Shown here: piece after piece, positions 1 through 7,997 of the stretch
How positions within the stretch are numbered: the stretch's first letter is position 1
Layout of the letters: each line of letters opens with the position of its first letter
Source of the DNA: Clostridia bacterium
Lineage (GTDB): Bacteria; Bacillota; Clostridia; Christensenellales; Borkfalkiaceae
Assembly: GCA_017505465.1 (NCBI GenBank)
Contig: JAFVPE010000023.1
Span: forward strand, 1 to 64,000
DNA: 64,000 nt
Direction of reading: 5' to 3'
Notes under the pieces: generated by a model
What the model was told of the DNA's origin: nothing
Databases searched by the model: none
Seen by the model: only the letters and a program-made list of their open reading frames with translations
Program-made: the position numbers and the translations under genes

Positions 1-1
1 A

Positions 2-607
2 GATAGCAGTTACACAACGTTAACAGCGAACGCTCAGCTCTTCGGGACGAATGCAACGTTTGATTCGATGTTTAAAACGAATTTGTGGACAAACGACGCT
101 TACAACCATGAAGTATATGCAACGGACGTTTGGGGCGTTACGGTTGTCGGCGGTGAAGTAGCGGCATGGGAAGCTGCGGGCGCAGAAAAGCTTGGCAGCG
201 CTCTCAATTCCAGCGAAGCACTTGCAGAAACTTTAGGCGGATTAGCAATCTACAAGACAACCGGCGGCTTTAACCAAAGCATTGCGAATCTTAATATCGT
301 AGCTTCTGATTATACGCAATTGTACTTTGCGTATAAGACAAACATGGCAGTAGCTTTAAGCAACACGGACGGTCAAAACGGAAACAAAGCAAACACGTGG
401 TATTTCGTGAAGCTTGAAAAGCAAGCGGACGGAAACTGGACGATTGCAGTAAAGGCATTCGGCGATAGCGATTACACGGCACTAACGGCGAAGGAACAAC
501 TTTTCGGCGCTGGCGCAACGTTTGATTCGATGTTTAAAACGAATTTGTGGGCAGGCGACAACAAAAACAACCATGAAGTATACGCAACGGACGTTTGGGG
601 CAAATAA
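2..607 (+). CDS. C-terminal part of a repeat-containing secreted or surface protein (5' end outside window)
   Basis: The reading frame is open from the first bases, so this is the tail of a longer gene whose start lies upstream. The visible 201 codons hold the end of one domain copy and one complete copy of about 155 residues. Both copies end with the same segment (ATFDSMFKTNLW followed by NHEVYATDVWG), and bases 53-88 and 515-550 are identical over 36 nt, which points to a recent tandem duplication. Composition is Thr/Asn/Gly/aromatic-rich with no Cys, as in extracellular beta-sandwich or carbohydrate-binding modules, but I do not recognise the family. No LPXTG motif or C-terminal membrane anchor is seen; the protein simply ends after the last repeat. 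Function is unknown. Extracellular location is inferred from composition only. Confidence 0.8.
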   Translation, partial: DSSYTTLTANAQLFGTNATFDSMFKTNLWTNDAYNHEVYATDVWGVTVVGGEVAAWEAAGAEKLGSALNSSEALAETLGGLAIYKTTGGFNQSIANLNIVASDYTQLYFAYKTNMAVALSNTDGQNGNKANTWYFVKLEKQADGNWTIAVKAFGDSDYTALTAKEQLFGAGATFDSMFKTNLWAGDNKNNHEVYATDVWGK

Positions 608-620
608 TGAAAATAAAGTT

Positions 621-652
621 GTTATGCTGATACAAAGCTGTATCAGCATAAC
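621..652 (+). terminator. Perfect 13-bp hairpin after the surface-protein gene
   Basis: GTTATGCTGATAC and its exact complement are separated by a 6-nt loop, 14 nt past the stop codon. The trailing bases are A-rich rather than a clean U run, so it may act as a 3' stabiliser or as a weak terminator together with the hairpin at 688-720. Confidence 0.6.
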
Positions 653-687
653 AAAAATTTAAGTCCCGTCTCTCTTCAATGAAACAA

Positions 688-720
688 CTCCTGAAATCTA
701 AAGGGTTTCAGGAGTTTTTT
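688..720 (+). terminator. Rho-independent terminator
   Basis: CTCCTGAAA pairs with TTTCAGGAG across a 9-nt loop, followed by six T residues. This is a textbook intrinsic terminator and closes the transcript of the upstream surface protein. Confidence 0.85.
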
Positions 721-1054
721 GTTTTATCTTTTGCATTGACGCAATAAGGAGGCGTGGGAAATATAAGGGTGATAGTAGATTATATAATTGTTGTATATAT
801 AAGGGATTGGTGTCTTATGAAGATATATTAAGAGAAGAAATAGGTTGAAGGATGAAAAAAAGAGCAGAAGAAGTTTTAGAACATATGATAAGCCTATTAT
901 TGCTTTACTTACAATATTTGCCTCTTCTTGCGGCTATGTTGGGAAGATAATGGGACAAAGGCCTGGAAGTCTTTAAAATAAAGGGATTGAGAGAGGTAGC
1001 TTTGCTTCGTCCACCTCTGTGCTTGAGGGAAGATACGGCGTAATATTAACAGTA

Positions 1055-1090
1055 AAAAGCCCAAGCAAAGAGGAAATTGCTTGGGCTTTT
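1055..1090 (+). terminator. Intrinsic terminator in gene-free stretch
   Basis: AAAAGCCCAAGC and GCTTGGGCTTTT form a 12-bp stem with a 12-nt loop. The A/T ends make it potentially bidirectional. No intact gene lies directly upstream, so it is probably a relic of a lost gene. Confidence 0.7.
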
Positions 1091-1139
1091 CGATATATTT
1101 ATCTTTTGGCTTAATTTGGGTCGTTATTGGGTCGCTAAT

Positions 1140-1172
1140 CGCTGAAAGCCTTTAAAATAAAGGCTTTCAGCG
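1140..1172. repeat. 15-bp perfect inverted repeat with 3-nt loop
   Basis: CGCTGAAAGCCTTTA is followed by AAA and its exact complement. It sits 14 nt upstream of the tRNA-like fragment. It could be a terminator or a recombinase-related palindrome at an element boundary. Confidence 0.7.
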
Positions 1173-1186
1173 TTTCATTAATAGGC

Positions 1187-1209
1187 TTCGAGTCCCGTAC
1201 GGGTCACCA
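1187..1209 (+). other. tRNA 3'-end fragment (T-loop, T-stem 3' strand, acceptor 3' strand, CCA); attachment-site candidate
   Basis: The bases read TTCGAGT (T-loop), CCCGT (T-stem 3' strand), ACGGGTC (acceptor 3' strand), A (discriminator) and CCA. The spacing is exactly 7+5+7+1+3, as in a real tRNA gene. The preceding five bases (TAGGC) do not pair with CCCGT and no anticodon arm lies upstream, so this is only the 3' part. Tyrosine recombinases commonly leave such 3'-end duplications as att sites, so an att remnant is the favoured inference. It also forms the left part of the long inverted repeat 1195-1269. Confidence 0.5.
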
Positions 1210-1269
1210 GCAAAATCCTAAAGCGAACACAGTTTGCTTTAGGATTTTTGCTTTTTGGTGCCCGTACGG
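1195..1269. repeat. Long imperfect inverted repeat containing the tRNA tail and a terminator-like core
   Basis: The left arm 1195-1224 runs from CCGTACGGG through CACCA and GCAAAATCC to AAAGC. The right arm 1236-1269 is its complement with small bulges, ending TGGTG then CCCGTACGG. The inner AAATCCTAAAGC/GCTTTAGGATTT stem followed by TTGCTTTTT resembles an intrinsic terminator. The architecture GGGTCACCAGCAAAA plus hairpin is shared with the repeats at 1383, 3078 and 7998, although the stem sequence differs. Confidence 0.7.
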
Positions 1270-1382
1270 ATTGACTTGGTTCTACGGTTCGCGCGTTCAG
1301 CTTGCTATTTGGCGTAGCCAAGGCAATTTATTGCCGACGCTCTCCGAGGGTTCCCTTTTAAGGGTGTCGGAGTTTCCCGCGA

Positions 1383-1606
1383 AAAGGTTCGATTTAGGTT
1401 GGTTAAGGGTCACCAGCAAAAAGGATAGGCAAAACGCCTATCCTTTTTTGCTGCGTGCTTCCGTTGGGCGAACCCATCGGTTCGCGCGAGCAAGCTACGC
1501 TTGCGACGCCCTGCCGAGAGTTCTCGCTTGCGAGAAACGGCAGATACCCGTACGGGTCACCTACTCCATTATTGCCTTACAATGCAAGTGCACGCCGTAG
1601 TACCAA
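1383..1606 (+). repeat. Dispersed structured repeat, copy 1
   Basis: About 224 bp, nearly identical to copy 2 (3078-3302). It starts AAAGGTTCGATTTAGG, then GGGTCACCAGCAAAA and a strong hairpin (GGATAGGC/GCCTATCC flanked by A5/T6). A chain of small stems follows: GCGAACC/GGTTCGC, GCAAGC/GCTTGC, TTCTCG/CGAGAA and the palindrome ACCCGTACGGGT. The tail CACGCCGTAGTACCAA is shared with copy 2. The first hairpin has A-rich and T-rich flanks and can terminate transcription from both sides. Open frames crossing it are not credible genes. It marks the left edge of the XRE-PAP2 cassette. Confidence 0.85.
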
Positions 1607-1610
1607 ATTG

Positions 1611-1639
1611 TTGACTTTCGATGTTAATTATGGTATAAT
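1611..1639 (+). promoter_or_regulatory. Sigma-A type promoter of the XRE gene
   Basis: TTGACT (1611-1616), 17-bp spacer, TATAAT (1634-1639). It begins 4 nt beyond the end of the repeat copy and 42 nt upstream of the start codon. Confidence 0.75.
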
Positions 1640-1680
1640 AAATTCACCGATAAATAAGAATTTGTAGGCAAACATGAACT

Positions 1681-2286
1681 ATGGAATTTAATGAAAAACT
1701 TCAAGAATTAAGAAAACAAAAGGGATTGACGCAAGAGGAGCTTGCTGAAAAACTTTACGTTTCCCGAACTGCCATCTCAAAATGGGAGTCAGGTAGAGGA
1801 TACCCGAATATAGACTCGTTAAAAGAAATTGCCAAATTCTTTTCGGTTACTGTTGATGAGTTACTCTCCCCCAACGAGATGCTGACGATAGCCGTGGAAG
1901 ATGGAAAACGAAAAGAAAAGCATTTCCGTGATTTGATATACGGCTTACTTGATATCTGTATTGCAATGCTCCTTTTTCTGCCCTTCTTTGCTGAAAAAGC
2001 GGACGGAGCTATTCAAAGTGTTTCGCTCATCGCGCTTGACGGCGTCCAGCCGTACCTGAAAATAGCGTACTTTGCCGTTGTCATTTCGAGTATCGTAATA
2101 GGCATTTTGACACTTGCATTACAAAACTGTCAATGGGTGGCTTGGGTAAAAAGCAAAACAACGGTTTCACTTGCGCTCGGGTCCATTGCTGTCTTGGTCT
2201 TTATGATAAGCTCACAGCCGTATGTTGCCGTTTTTGCGTTCGCGCTCTTGGCAATTAAGGCTTTAATGCTTATAAAAAGGCAATGA
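1681..2286 (+). CDS. XRE-family helix-turn-helix regulator with C-terminal membrane domain
   Basis: This 201-aa protein has an N-terminal Cro/CI-type HTH at about residues 5-60, with the family signature LTQEELAEKLYVSRTAISKWE followed by an LxxIAxFFxVTVDELL tail. Residues 75-200 form about four hydrophobic segments, so the DNA-binding domain is probably tethered to the membrane. This layout is common in Bacillota, where such proteins regulate neighbouring membrane-protein genes. The start is the ATG at 1681, 42 nt past a good promoter; the Shine-Dalgarno site (TAGG) is weak. It lies 107 nt upstream of a PAP2-like gene, and the pair is bracketed by two copies of a dispersed repeat, which suggests the two genes moved as a unit. 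The HTH assignment is firm; the signal and target are unknown. Confidence 0.88.
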   Translation: MEFNEKLQELRKQKGLTQEELAEKLYVSRTAISKWESGRGYPNIDSLKEIAKFFSVTVDELLSPNEMLTIAVEDGKRKEKHFRDLIYGLLDICIAMLLFLPFFAEKADGAIQSVSLIALDGVQPYLKIAYFAVVISSIVIGILTLALQNCQWVAWVKSKTTVSLALGSIAVLVFMISSQPYVAVFAFALLAIKALMLIKRQ

Positions 2287-2320
2287 TACGAAAGGTATCA
2301 CGCTTGTGACGAGCCGTTTC

Positions 2321-2349
2321 TTGATTATTTTTATGCCTTCCGTTAAAAT
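2321..2349 (+). promoter_or_regulatory. Probable promoter of the PAP2-like gene
   Basis: TTGATT (2321-2326), 17-bp spacer, TAAAAT (2344-2349). It lies in the 107-nt gap after the XRE gene, so the second gene probably has its own start point, possibly controlled by the XRE protein. Confidence 0.45.
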
Positions 2350-2393
2350 GTATTCAGGCGAGAGCCAATACACAAAAGGAAGGTTAAAGGATA

Positions 2394-3053
2394 ATGAAAA
2401 AGAAAAACAGAAGGTCGTTTTGGATAGGAGCGGGCTTGCTTGCGGTATTTGTGTTGTGGACGGTGTTGATTTGCTTCGTTGACGTTCAGGCAATTGGTCC
2501 CGAAGGTTCGTCCGTTGGCTTTTCGACAATTAACGGATTTATACACGAGCTTACGGGTGTGAATTGGTTTCTTTACACCGTAACCGATTGGCTTGGACTT
2601 GTACCGATTGGCGTTGCATTCGCGTTTGCCGTTCTCGGTCTTGTACAATGGATTAAAAGAAAGAGCCTATTAAAAGTTGACCGAAGCATTCTTACACTCG
2701 GTGGATTTTACATTGTCGTAATGGCGGTATATATCCTCTTTGAAATAGTTGTTATCAATTACAGACCGACGCTGATTAATGGACATTTGGAAGCTTCGTA
2801 TCCGTCTTCAACAACGATGCTTGTGATGTGCGTGATGCCTACGGCAATGATGCAGCTTCGCGCCCGTATTAAAAACGACTTGTTTAGACGATGTGTAATG
2901 TTTGCGATTGCCGTGTTTATTGCCTTTATGGTGATAGGCAGACTTGTGTCGGGCGTGCATTGGATTAGCGATATTATCGGCGGTGTGTTGCTTAGTGCAG
3001 GGCTTGTGATGATGTATTATTCTGTCAGTAACATAGCAACAAAGAATTGCTAA
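2394..3053 (+). CDS. PAP2-superfamily membrane protein
   Basis: A 219-aa integral membrane protein with about six hydrophobic segments. It carries the PAP2/acid phosphatase landmarks: NYRP at residues 122-125 (motif C1), YPSST at 136-140 in the place of the usual PSGH (motif C2), and R183, H189 and D193 in a GRLVSGVHWISD segment (motif C3). Family members dephosphorylate lipid phosphates such as undecaprenyl pyrophosphate or phosphatidic acid. The motif C2 histidine is absent here, so activity may be altered or the protein may serve another lipid-binding role. The RBS AAGGATA sits just ahead of the ATG. It lies downstream of the XRE membrane regulator in the same repeat-bounded cassette and may be its target. 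Confidence 0.75.
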   Translation: MKKKNRRSFWIGAGLLAVFVLWTVLICFVDVQAIGPEGSSVGFSTINGFIHELTGVNWFLYTVTDWLGLVPIGVAFAFAVLGLVQWIKRKSLLKVDRSILTLGGFYIVVMAVYILFEIVVINYRPTLINGHLEASYPSSTTMLVMCVMPTAMMQLRARIKNDLFRRCVMFAIAVFIAFMVIGRLVSGVHWISDIIGGVLLSAGLVMMYYSVSNIATKNC

Positions 3054-3077
3054 ACAAATTTCAATTTATCGAGCTGT

Positions 3078-3302
3078 AAAGGTTCGATTTAGGTTGGTTA
3101 AGGGTCACCAGCAAAAAAGGATAGGCAAAATTCCTATCCTTTTTTGCTGCGTGCTTCCGTTGGGCGAACCCATCGGTTCGCGCGAGCAAGCTATGCTTGC
3201 GACGCCCTGCCGAGAGTTCTCGCTTGCGAGAAACGGCAGATACCCGTACGGGTCACTTTATAAATTTTATCCGTACTATGTAAGCGCACGCCGTAGTGCC
3301 AA
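3078..3302 (+). repeat. Dispersed structured repeat, copy 2
   Basis: Nearly identical to copy 1, with A6/T6 flanking the main stem and a slightly different loop (CAAAATT). The downstream stems GCGAACC/GGTTCGC, GCAAGC/GCTTGC, TTCTCG/CGAGAA and ACCCGTACGGGT are all kept. It lies between the PAP2 gene and the convergent helicase gene, where its symmetric A/T-flanked hairpin can terminate both transcripts. Confidence 0.85.
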
Positions 3303-3316
3303 GACCTAATTTTTAA

Positions 3317-6300
3317 CTATTTCAACGAAAGCATTTCACCGTTGGTTTCTATGTCTTTTGAAATGAGTTTTAATGCGCTTTCCAAACGTGCCAAAATCGC
3401 ATCGCCCATACGAGTAAAGCCAAGCTGTTCTACAAGCAATTTGAAAAGACCTGCTTTTTCTGCTGTTACGTTTCGTTTAAGTAATTCTTTTAAACCGTTT
3501 GCCAATTCTTCAATGGCGATATATTTGATATCACGGGGCGTTTTGCCGTCCATAGGTACACGCAACATAGGAATTTCTTTGCCCTGCAAATAGAGGAAGC
3601 CGTTGCGACGGATAATACCTTGTCTTTTGCAATTCCACATTAACCTCTCGAATTCATCATGTACAACGTTTGTTACCTTTTCTCGCCCGTCGAATAAAAA
3701 GACGATACGTTTCAAAAGCCATTCTTCGGAAAGCGGTGATTCGATTTCAAGCATAGCGCGAGTAACACGAACTATATCATAGTTCATTCTTCTGCTAAGC
3801 GATAATTCATCTGCCATTTGATATTTGGGGAACTCGAAGTGTTTTTCTATGACGGTTTCCTCAAATGATACCTCGGGCGCGGTAGATTGTTCTGCTTTTC
3901 TCGGTGCATTTTCAAACGCTTTTTTAACAGCCGTTAAAAGCCTTTCTTTTTCTACGCGCTTATTTCTAAACCAATCGGTTGACCAAATACGATAGAATTG
4001 CCAACCCATTCTTTCCAAAACATCTTGACGGAGTCTATCTCTATCACGTGCAGTTTTAGACGAATGATACGTCGCGCCGTCGCACTCAACAGCCAATACG
4101 TAATCGGAAGAATCGGGGCGTTTTACGGCCAAGTCGATTTTGAAAGAAGAACAACCGACCTGCGTATCTACCGCATAACCTTTTTCGCGTAAAAACTCGC
4201 AAACTTCCATTTCAAACTCGGAGTCGAAGTGTTCAAAGGGATTCACGCTTACCGCTCTTTCCAATGCAACCGCGCCGTTTTCGGCGTAGTCTAAATATTC
4301 GCGGAGCAATCTTGCGCCAACGGATTTAGAACCCGATAAGTCAATGTCCGTATAGTGCATAGACGATACAAGTTTAACGTTGTATTTTGCACGCGTTACC
4401 GCAACGTTCAAACGGCGTTCACCGCCCTCACGGTTGATAGGACCAAAATTCAAAAGCAATCTTCCTTGTGAATCTTTTGCATATGCGATACTGAATATAA
4501 TCGTGTCGCGTTCATCACCCTGTACGGTTTCCAAATTCTTCACGAAGAAAGGTTCTAACTTATCGGATTTGAAGAAGGAATCTTTTGACGGGTCTTGCTG
4601 TCTGCGCTTTGAAATGAGTTTGTCAATCAAACTTTGTTGTGCTACGCTGAACGCCACAACGCCCAAACTACGTTCGGGGTATTTTTCGATATGTTCAAAT
4701 ACCATATCAACGATTTTCTCAGCTTCCGCACGATTCGTTTTTGTTTTTCTATCGAATACGCCGTTTACGTAAACGTAATCAACGCCAATGTCGACTTTGT
4801 CCGTCTTGGACGACGGGAAGGTAACCAAATCGTTGTCATAGAAGTTTTTATTCGAGAACGAAATAAGCTGTTCAAAACGGCTACGGTAATGCCATTTTAA
4901 TCTGCGTTGGGGGAATGTGGTCGAACACAAATCTAAAATCGATTCAAAGTCGGTTATATCTTCCGCTTCGTCATCGGAGTCAACTTCCGTCGAAGAATTG
5001 AAGAAGTTACTCGGTGGCATTTGTTTGGAGTCGCCCACGACAATTAACTGCTTTCCGCGGTAAATCGCCCCAACTGCGTCTTGGGGGAATATCTGCGAAG
5101 CCTCGTCGAAAATAACGACGTCGAATTTCATATCCGCGCTTAAATACGTACTTACACTCAACGGCGACATTAAGAAACAGGGTTTTAAGGTCTGCGCCAA
5201 TTCACCGATTTCCGACAATAACAGGCGAATACCTTTTTGCTTGCGCTTTTTCTCCCCCTCTCGGAGCAAAATAGCAATACTGCTACCCTGTGCGACCATA
5301 TCAAGATTTGGTCTTTGTGCGGAAAGGTTTGCCTTGATTTTTGCTTTATTGATTTCAAAGTGTAATTCGTCTTTTTCTCTAAAACGTTTTACTGCTTCAT
5401 CGTGAGAAACGCGCGCCAATTCAATAAGCGCAGGGGATTCGTGCAATACGGCATCCACCCATTGGGAATAGAACGCTTTTTTATACGTAACCACGATTTT
5501 ATTCGCTTCAACTTTCTTTTCGATTGCATAGTCGATAAAGGAACGCAAATCCAAGCCCTTTAATTGCTGTAAAAGTTTAACGAATTCGCACCAATTATCG
5601 AGTTCGTCTGCGTTTTCGTGGCAACCCTCACATTTTTCGATTAAAGTATTAAGGGGAACGCTTTGCAAATCATATTCTTTCAAGTCAAAGCAAGCGAGCA
5701 TCCGCTTTTCGGCTTCGCCTTTTTCGGTAAATGCTTTTTGATATCTATTTGCTAATTCGGCAAAAATAGGTTGCTCGGCTACAAATTCGTCTTTGCTCAT
5801 TGTAGCTAACTTTTCAAACGTTATACCTATTGCGAAAATGTCTGCTAAATCACGCAATTCGCATAAGCAACGCCCAAAATCGGTATTAACACCTTTATAC
5901 GATTCACCAAGCAAGTCTTGAATGTTGGTTTGCAATTCGTTAAACTCGCCGTATTTTTGTTGATAAATACGGAGATTATCTATTGCACTTACCGCAATTT
6001 TATATTTAGGCTTTTTGCCGTCTTTTTTGCAAAGTTTTATATCGCCGATAATGCGCTTATATTCGCCATTGAACAGACGGGAGAAGAAACCGTTAAACTG
6101 TTTTGTCAGTCTTTTATAAAGGGTTTGTCCGTCGAGTTTATAAATATCTTCGTCAAACATTTCCTCTAAAACAGCTTTCTTTTCAAGGATTTCCTTGGCA
6201 AGTTCTTGCATTTGCTTTAAGGTATTCAACGCTTTATTAAGCGTAGTTGCAACCAACAACGCAGGAGTAATAAAACCGCTGTCTTTGGCAATCGAGAAGA

Positions 6301-7915
6301 ATTTTTCAAAAGCGTGAGCGTGGGTAAGTGTATTTGCCGTTATATCATATTTTACCTTTGCCGTTGCTTCGATTTCCTGTAATGTACGGCAAAGTTCGGC
6401 TACGGAGAGCAAATCAGATTTAACTTGCATTACCGCTTGATAGGAACAGTCGGGATTTGTATATCCGTACCAAATATTATGGTGATAATCATATCCAATC
6501 GAGGGGATATAATCAACGTATCTACAAAGTGCCGTTTCCGCTTTTTCAATGTATTCTTCGCCTTTATTTTTAATGTTTTGGATAACAAAGTCTATATCGG
6601 GGGCAAGACGGCACGCCGATACTTCTTCATATAGCCGATAAAGGGTCTTGTTAATAACAGGGCGAACCTTATGCAGTTCTACTGCATAATCGTCCAATTT
6701 TTGTTGCGCTTCTTTTTTGGCTCTTAATTCTCTTTCCGCTTGGTCGGAAACACCGCTTTTTTGCAATTTTAACGTATGACAAAGTTCTTCAATAACCTGC
6801 TTTTTGTTCGCTTTGTGGCTGTGGAGTTCCAAACAGAATTCTTCCAAACCTACGTTTTTCAGTTTTTCATATACTACGTTCAAAGCGGCGAGCTTTTCGG
6901 AAACGAATAATACCTTTTTTCCGTTCAAAAGGCACTCCGCGATAATGTTGGTAATGGTTTGGCTCTTGCCTGTACCTGGAGGCCCTTGCAGAACGAAACT
7001 CTTACCAAGTAACGCCATTTCGATTGCTTCGGCTTGGCTTGAATCCGCATCCACAACGTTATGCAAATCCAAAAGGTCTATTTTACGTGCGGAAGATTCG
7101 CCCTCGCCCGACATAGATTCTATATGCGATTCTCCAAGCAGGGCGCGAACGCTTCCATTTTTAACGATTTTCTCTGCGTTATCTTTCAAATCCTTATACA
7201 TATTGATTTTCAAGAAAGAGAAAATCCCGATTTTACATTCGGTCGATACTTTCCATTTGAGTTTGGAAACCAATTCTTCTATTTTTGCGAAATAGGCTTC
7301 GATTCCTTCATCGTCGTCAAATTCGGGCAGTTTGATACCATAGTCATTTTGTAATTTGAAGGCAAAGGTAGGGTTGACAATAATTTCATCATCGGTAACT
7401 TTTACATAGTAAGGTTCGATAGACGATTCGTTTTCAATCGTTATAGGCGCAAGTAAAATCGGAGCGCGCATAACGTATTGCGAATTTTCATTTTCCGTCC
7501 AATGGATAAAGCCAAATGCGATATAGGCAATATTAATACCCGTTTCTTCAATGGCAGTTTTTGCCTTTTTGCTTATATTTTTTAACGCGGAAATGGGCTT
7601 ATTGCTAATATTGTAAACAAGGATTTGCTGTCTTTTCAGTTTTCTTTCGTATGCGCTTAAATAGTCGTCTTTTGAAATGTGCTTGTCATTTCGATTTTCT
7701 TCGGTTTCTTCTTCAACAAAATCGAATTCTTCTTCATCTTCTAATTTGGGGTCGTAAACCTCAAACACAGCAGAATGTTCCGCGCGATTAAAAAGCGTAA
7801 CAAAATCAGGGGAAAGAATTTCAACCGAACCCATTTCCTTGAAATGAATAAGGTTATTGCGTTTCCCCGTATCAAGTAATAATTCAGCCCATTTGTTTAA
7901 CTTTTCCGTTTTCAT
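3317..7915 (-). CDS. Large SF1 (UPF1/DNA2-like) helicase with DUF4011, Vsr/DUF559-like nuclease and DUF3320 domains; candidate defence protein
   Basis: This 1532-aa protein has a DUF4011-type N-terminus (about 1-200) and a Walker A motif GPPGTGKS at about 311-318. A long helical insertion separates it from Walker B (FDEAS, about 936-940), followed by helicase motifs GDSKQMPP, WHYRSR, QGDERD and VAVTRAK up to about 1190. A PD-(D/E)XK/Vsr-like nuclease domain follows at about 1215-1310 (QVG, FKIDLAV, AVECDGATYH, then IWSTDW), and a DUF3320-like tail ends the protein. ATP-driven DNA or RNA translocation coupled to cleavage is expected. Multidomain proteins of this type occur in bacterial defence islands; a defence role is inference. 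The start at 7915 was chosen because upstream frames run through the promoter; AAGGATAG provides the RBS. The gene is a single-gene cassette bounded by repeats. Confidence 0.87.
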   Translation of the reverse strand: MKTEKLNKWAELLLDTGKRNNLIHFKEMGSVEILSPDFVTLFNRAEHSAVFEVYDPKLEDEEEFDFVEEETEENRNDKHISKDDYLSAYERKLKRQQILVYNISNKPISALKNISKKAKTAIEETGINIAYIAFGFIHWTENENSQYVMRAPILLAPITIENESSIEPYYVKVTDDEIIVNPTFAFKLQNDYGIKLPEFDDDEGIEAYFAKIEELVSKLKWKVSTECKIGIFSFLKINMYKDLKDNAEKIVKNGSVRALLGESHIESMSGEGESSARKIDLLDLHNVVDADSSQAEAIEMALLGKSFVLQGPPGTGKSQTITNIIAECLLNGKKVLFVSEKLAALNVVYEKLKNVGLEEFCLELHSHKANKKQVIEELCHTLKLQKSGVSDQAERELRAKKEAQQKLDDYAVELHKVRPVINKTLYRLYEEVSACRLAPDIDFVIQNIKNKGEEYIEKAETALCRYVDYIPSIGYDYHHNIWYGYTNPDCSYQAVMQVKSDLLSVAELCRTLQEIEATAKVKYDITANTLTHAHAFEKFFSIAKDSGFITPALLVATTLNKALNTLKQMQELAKEILEKKAVLEEMFDEDIYKLDGQTLYKRLTKQFNGFFSRLFNGEYKRIIGDIKLCKKDGKKPKYKIAVSAIDNLRIYQQKYGEFNELQTNIQDLLGESYKGVNTDFGRCLCELRDLADIFAIGITFEKLATMSKDEFVAEQPIFAELANRYQKAFTEKGEAEKRMLACFDLKEYDLQSVPLNTLIEKCEGCHENADELDNWCEFVKLLQQLKGLDLRSFIDYAIEKKVEANKIVVTYKKAFYSQWVDAVLHESPALIELARVSHDEAVKRFREKDELHFEINKAKIKANLSAQRPNLDMVAQGSSIAILLREGEKKRKQKGIRLLLSEIGELAQTLKPCFLMSPLSVSTYLSADMKFDVVIFDEASQIFPQDAVGAIYRGKQLIVVGDSKQMPPSNFFNSSTEVDSDDEAEDITDFESILDLCSTTFPQRRLKWHYRSRFEQLISFSNKNFYDNDLVTFPSSKTDKVDIGVDYVYVNGVFDRKTKTNRAEAEKIVDMVFEHIEKYPERSLGVVAFSVAQQSLIDKLISKRRQQDPSKDSFFKSDKLEPFFVKNLETVQGDERDTIIFSIAYAKDSQGRLLLNFGPINREGGERRLNVAVTRAKYNVKLVSSMHYTDIDLSGSKSVGARLLREYLDYAENGAVALERAVSVNPFEHFDSEFEMEVCEFLREKGYAVDTQVGCSSFKIDLAVKRPDSSDYVLAVECDGATYHSSKTARDRDRLRQDVLERMGWQFYRIWSTDWFRNKRVEKERLLTAVKKAFENAPRKAEQSTAPEVSFEETVIEKHFEFPKYQMADELSLSRRMNYDIVRVTRAMLEIESPLSEEWLLKRIVFLFDGREKVTNVVHDEFERLMWNCKRQGIIRRNGFLYLQGKEIPMLRVPMDGKTPRDIKYIAIEELANGLKELLKRNVTAEKAGLFKLLVEQLGFTRMGDAILARLESALKLISKDIETNGEMLSLK

Positions 7916-7945
7916 TTGTCTATCCTTAATTACAATATTTTTTCT

Positions 7946-7974
7946 ATTATACCATATTTTTCGACAAATTTCAA
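7946..7974 (-). promoter_or_regulatory. Promoter of the helicase-nuclease gene
   Basis: Read on the minus strand: TTGAAA (7974-7969), 17-bp spacer, TATAAT (7951-7946). It lies 31 nt ahead of the chosen start and rules out the longer upstream reading frame as coding. Confidence 0.75.
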
Positions 7975-7997
7975 GTATTCTAATGTTGTATAACCTC

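Larger units (their letters stand above)
721..1180. other. Gene-free stretch with decayed coding remnants
   Basis: About 460 nt with no intact gene. Short stretches read like coding sequence but are broken by stops; for example, codons around 795-846 give a peptide ending SYEDILREEIG before a stop. There is one intrinsic terminator (1055-1090) and one 15-bp inverted repeat (1140-1172). Together with the tRNA fragment just downstream, this looks like the eroded end of an integrated element. No integrase or transposase can be recognised. Confidence 0.4.

Noticed and set aside
1187-1209. Complete tRNA gene
   Set aside because: Only the T-loop to CCA part is present; no anticodon arm, D arm or pairing T-stem 5' strand lies upstream.
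1271-1667. Plus-strand open frames of 109 and 70 aa, and the similar frame at 3094-3309
   Set aside because: They run through the structured repeat and its hairpins, lack good RBS sites, and recur only because the repeat recurs.
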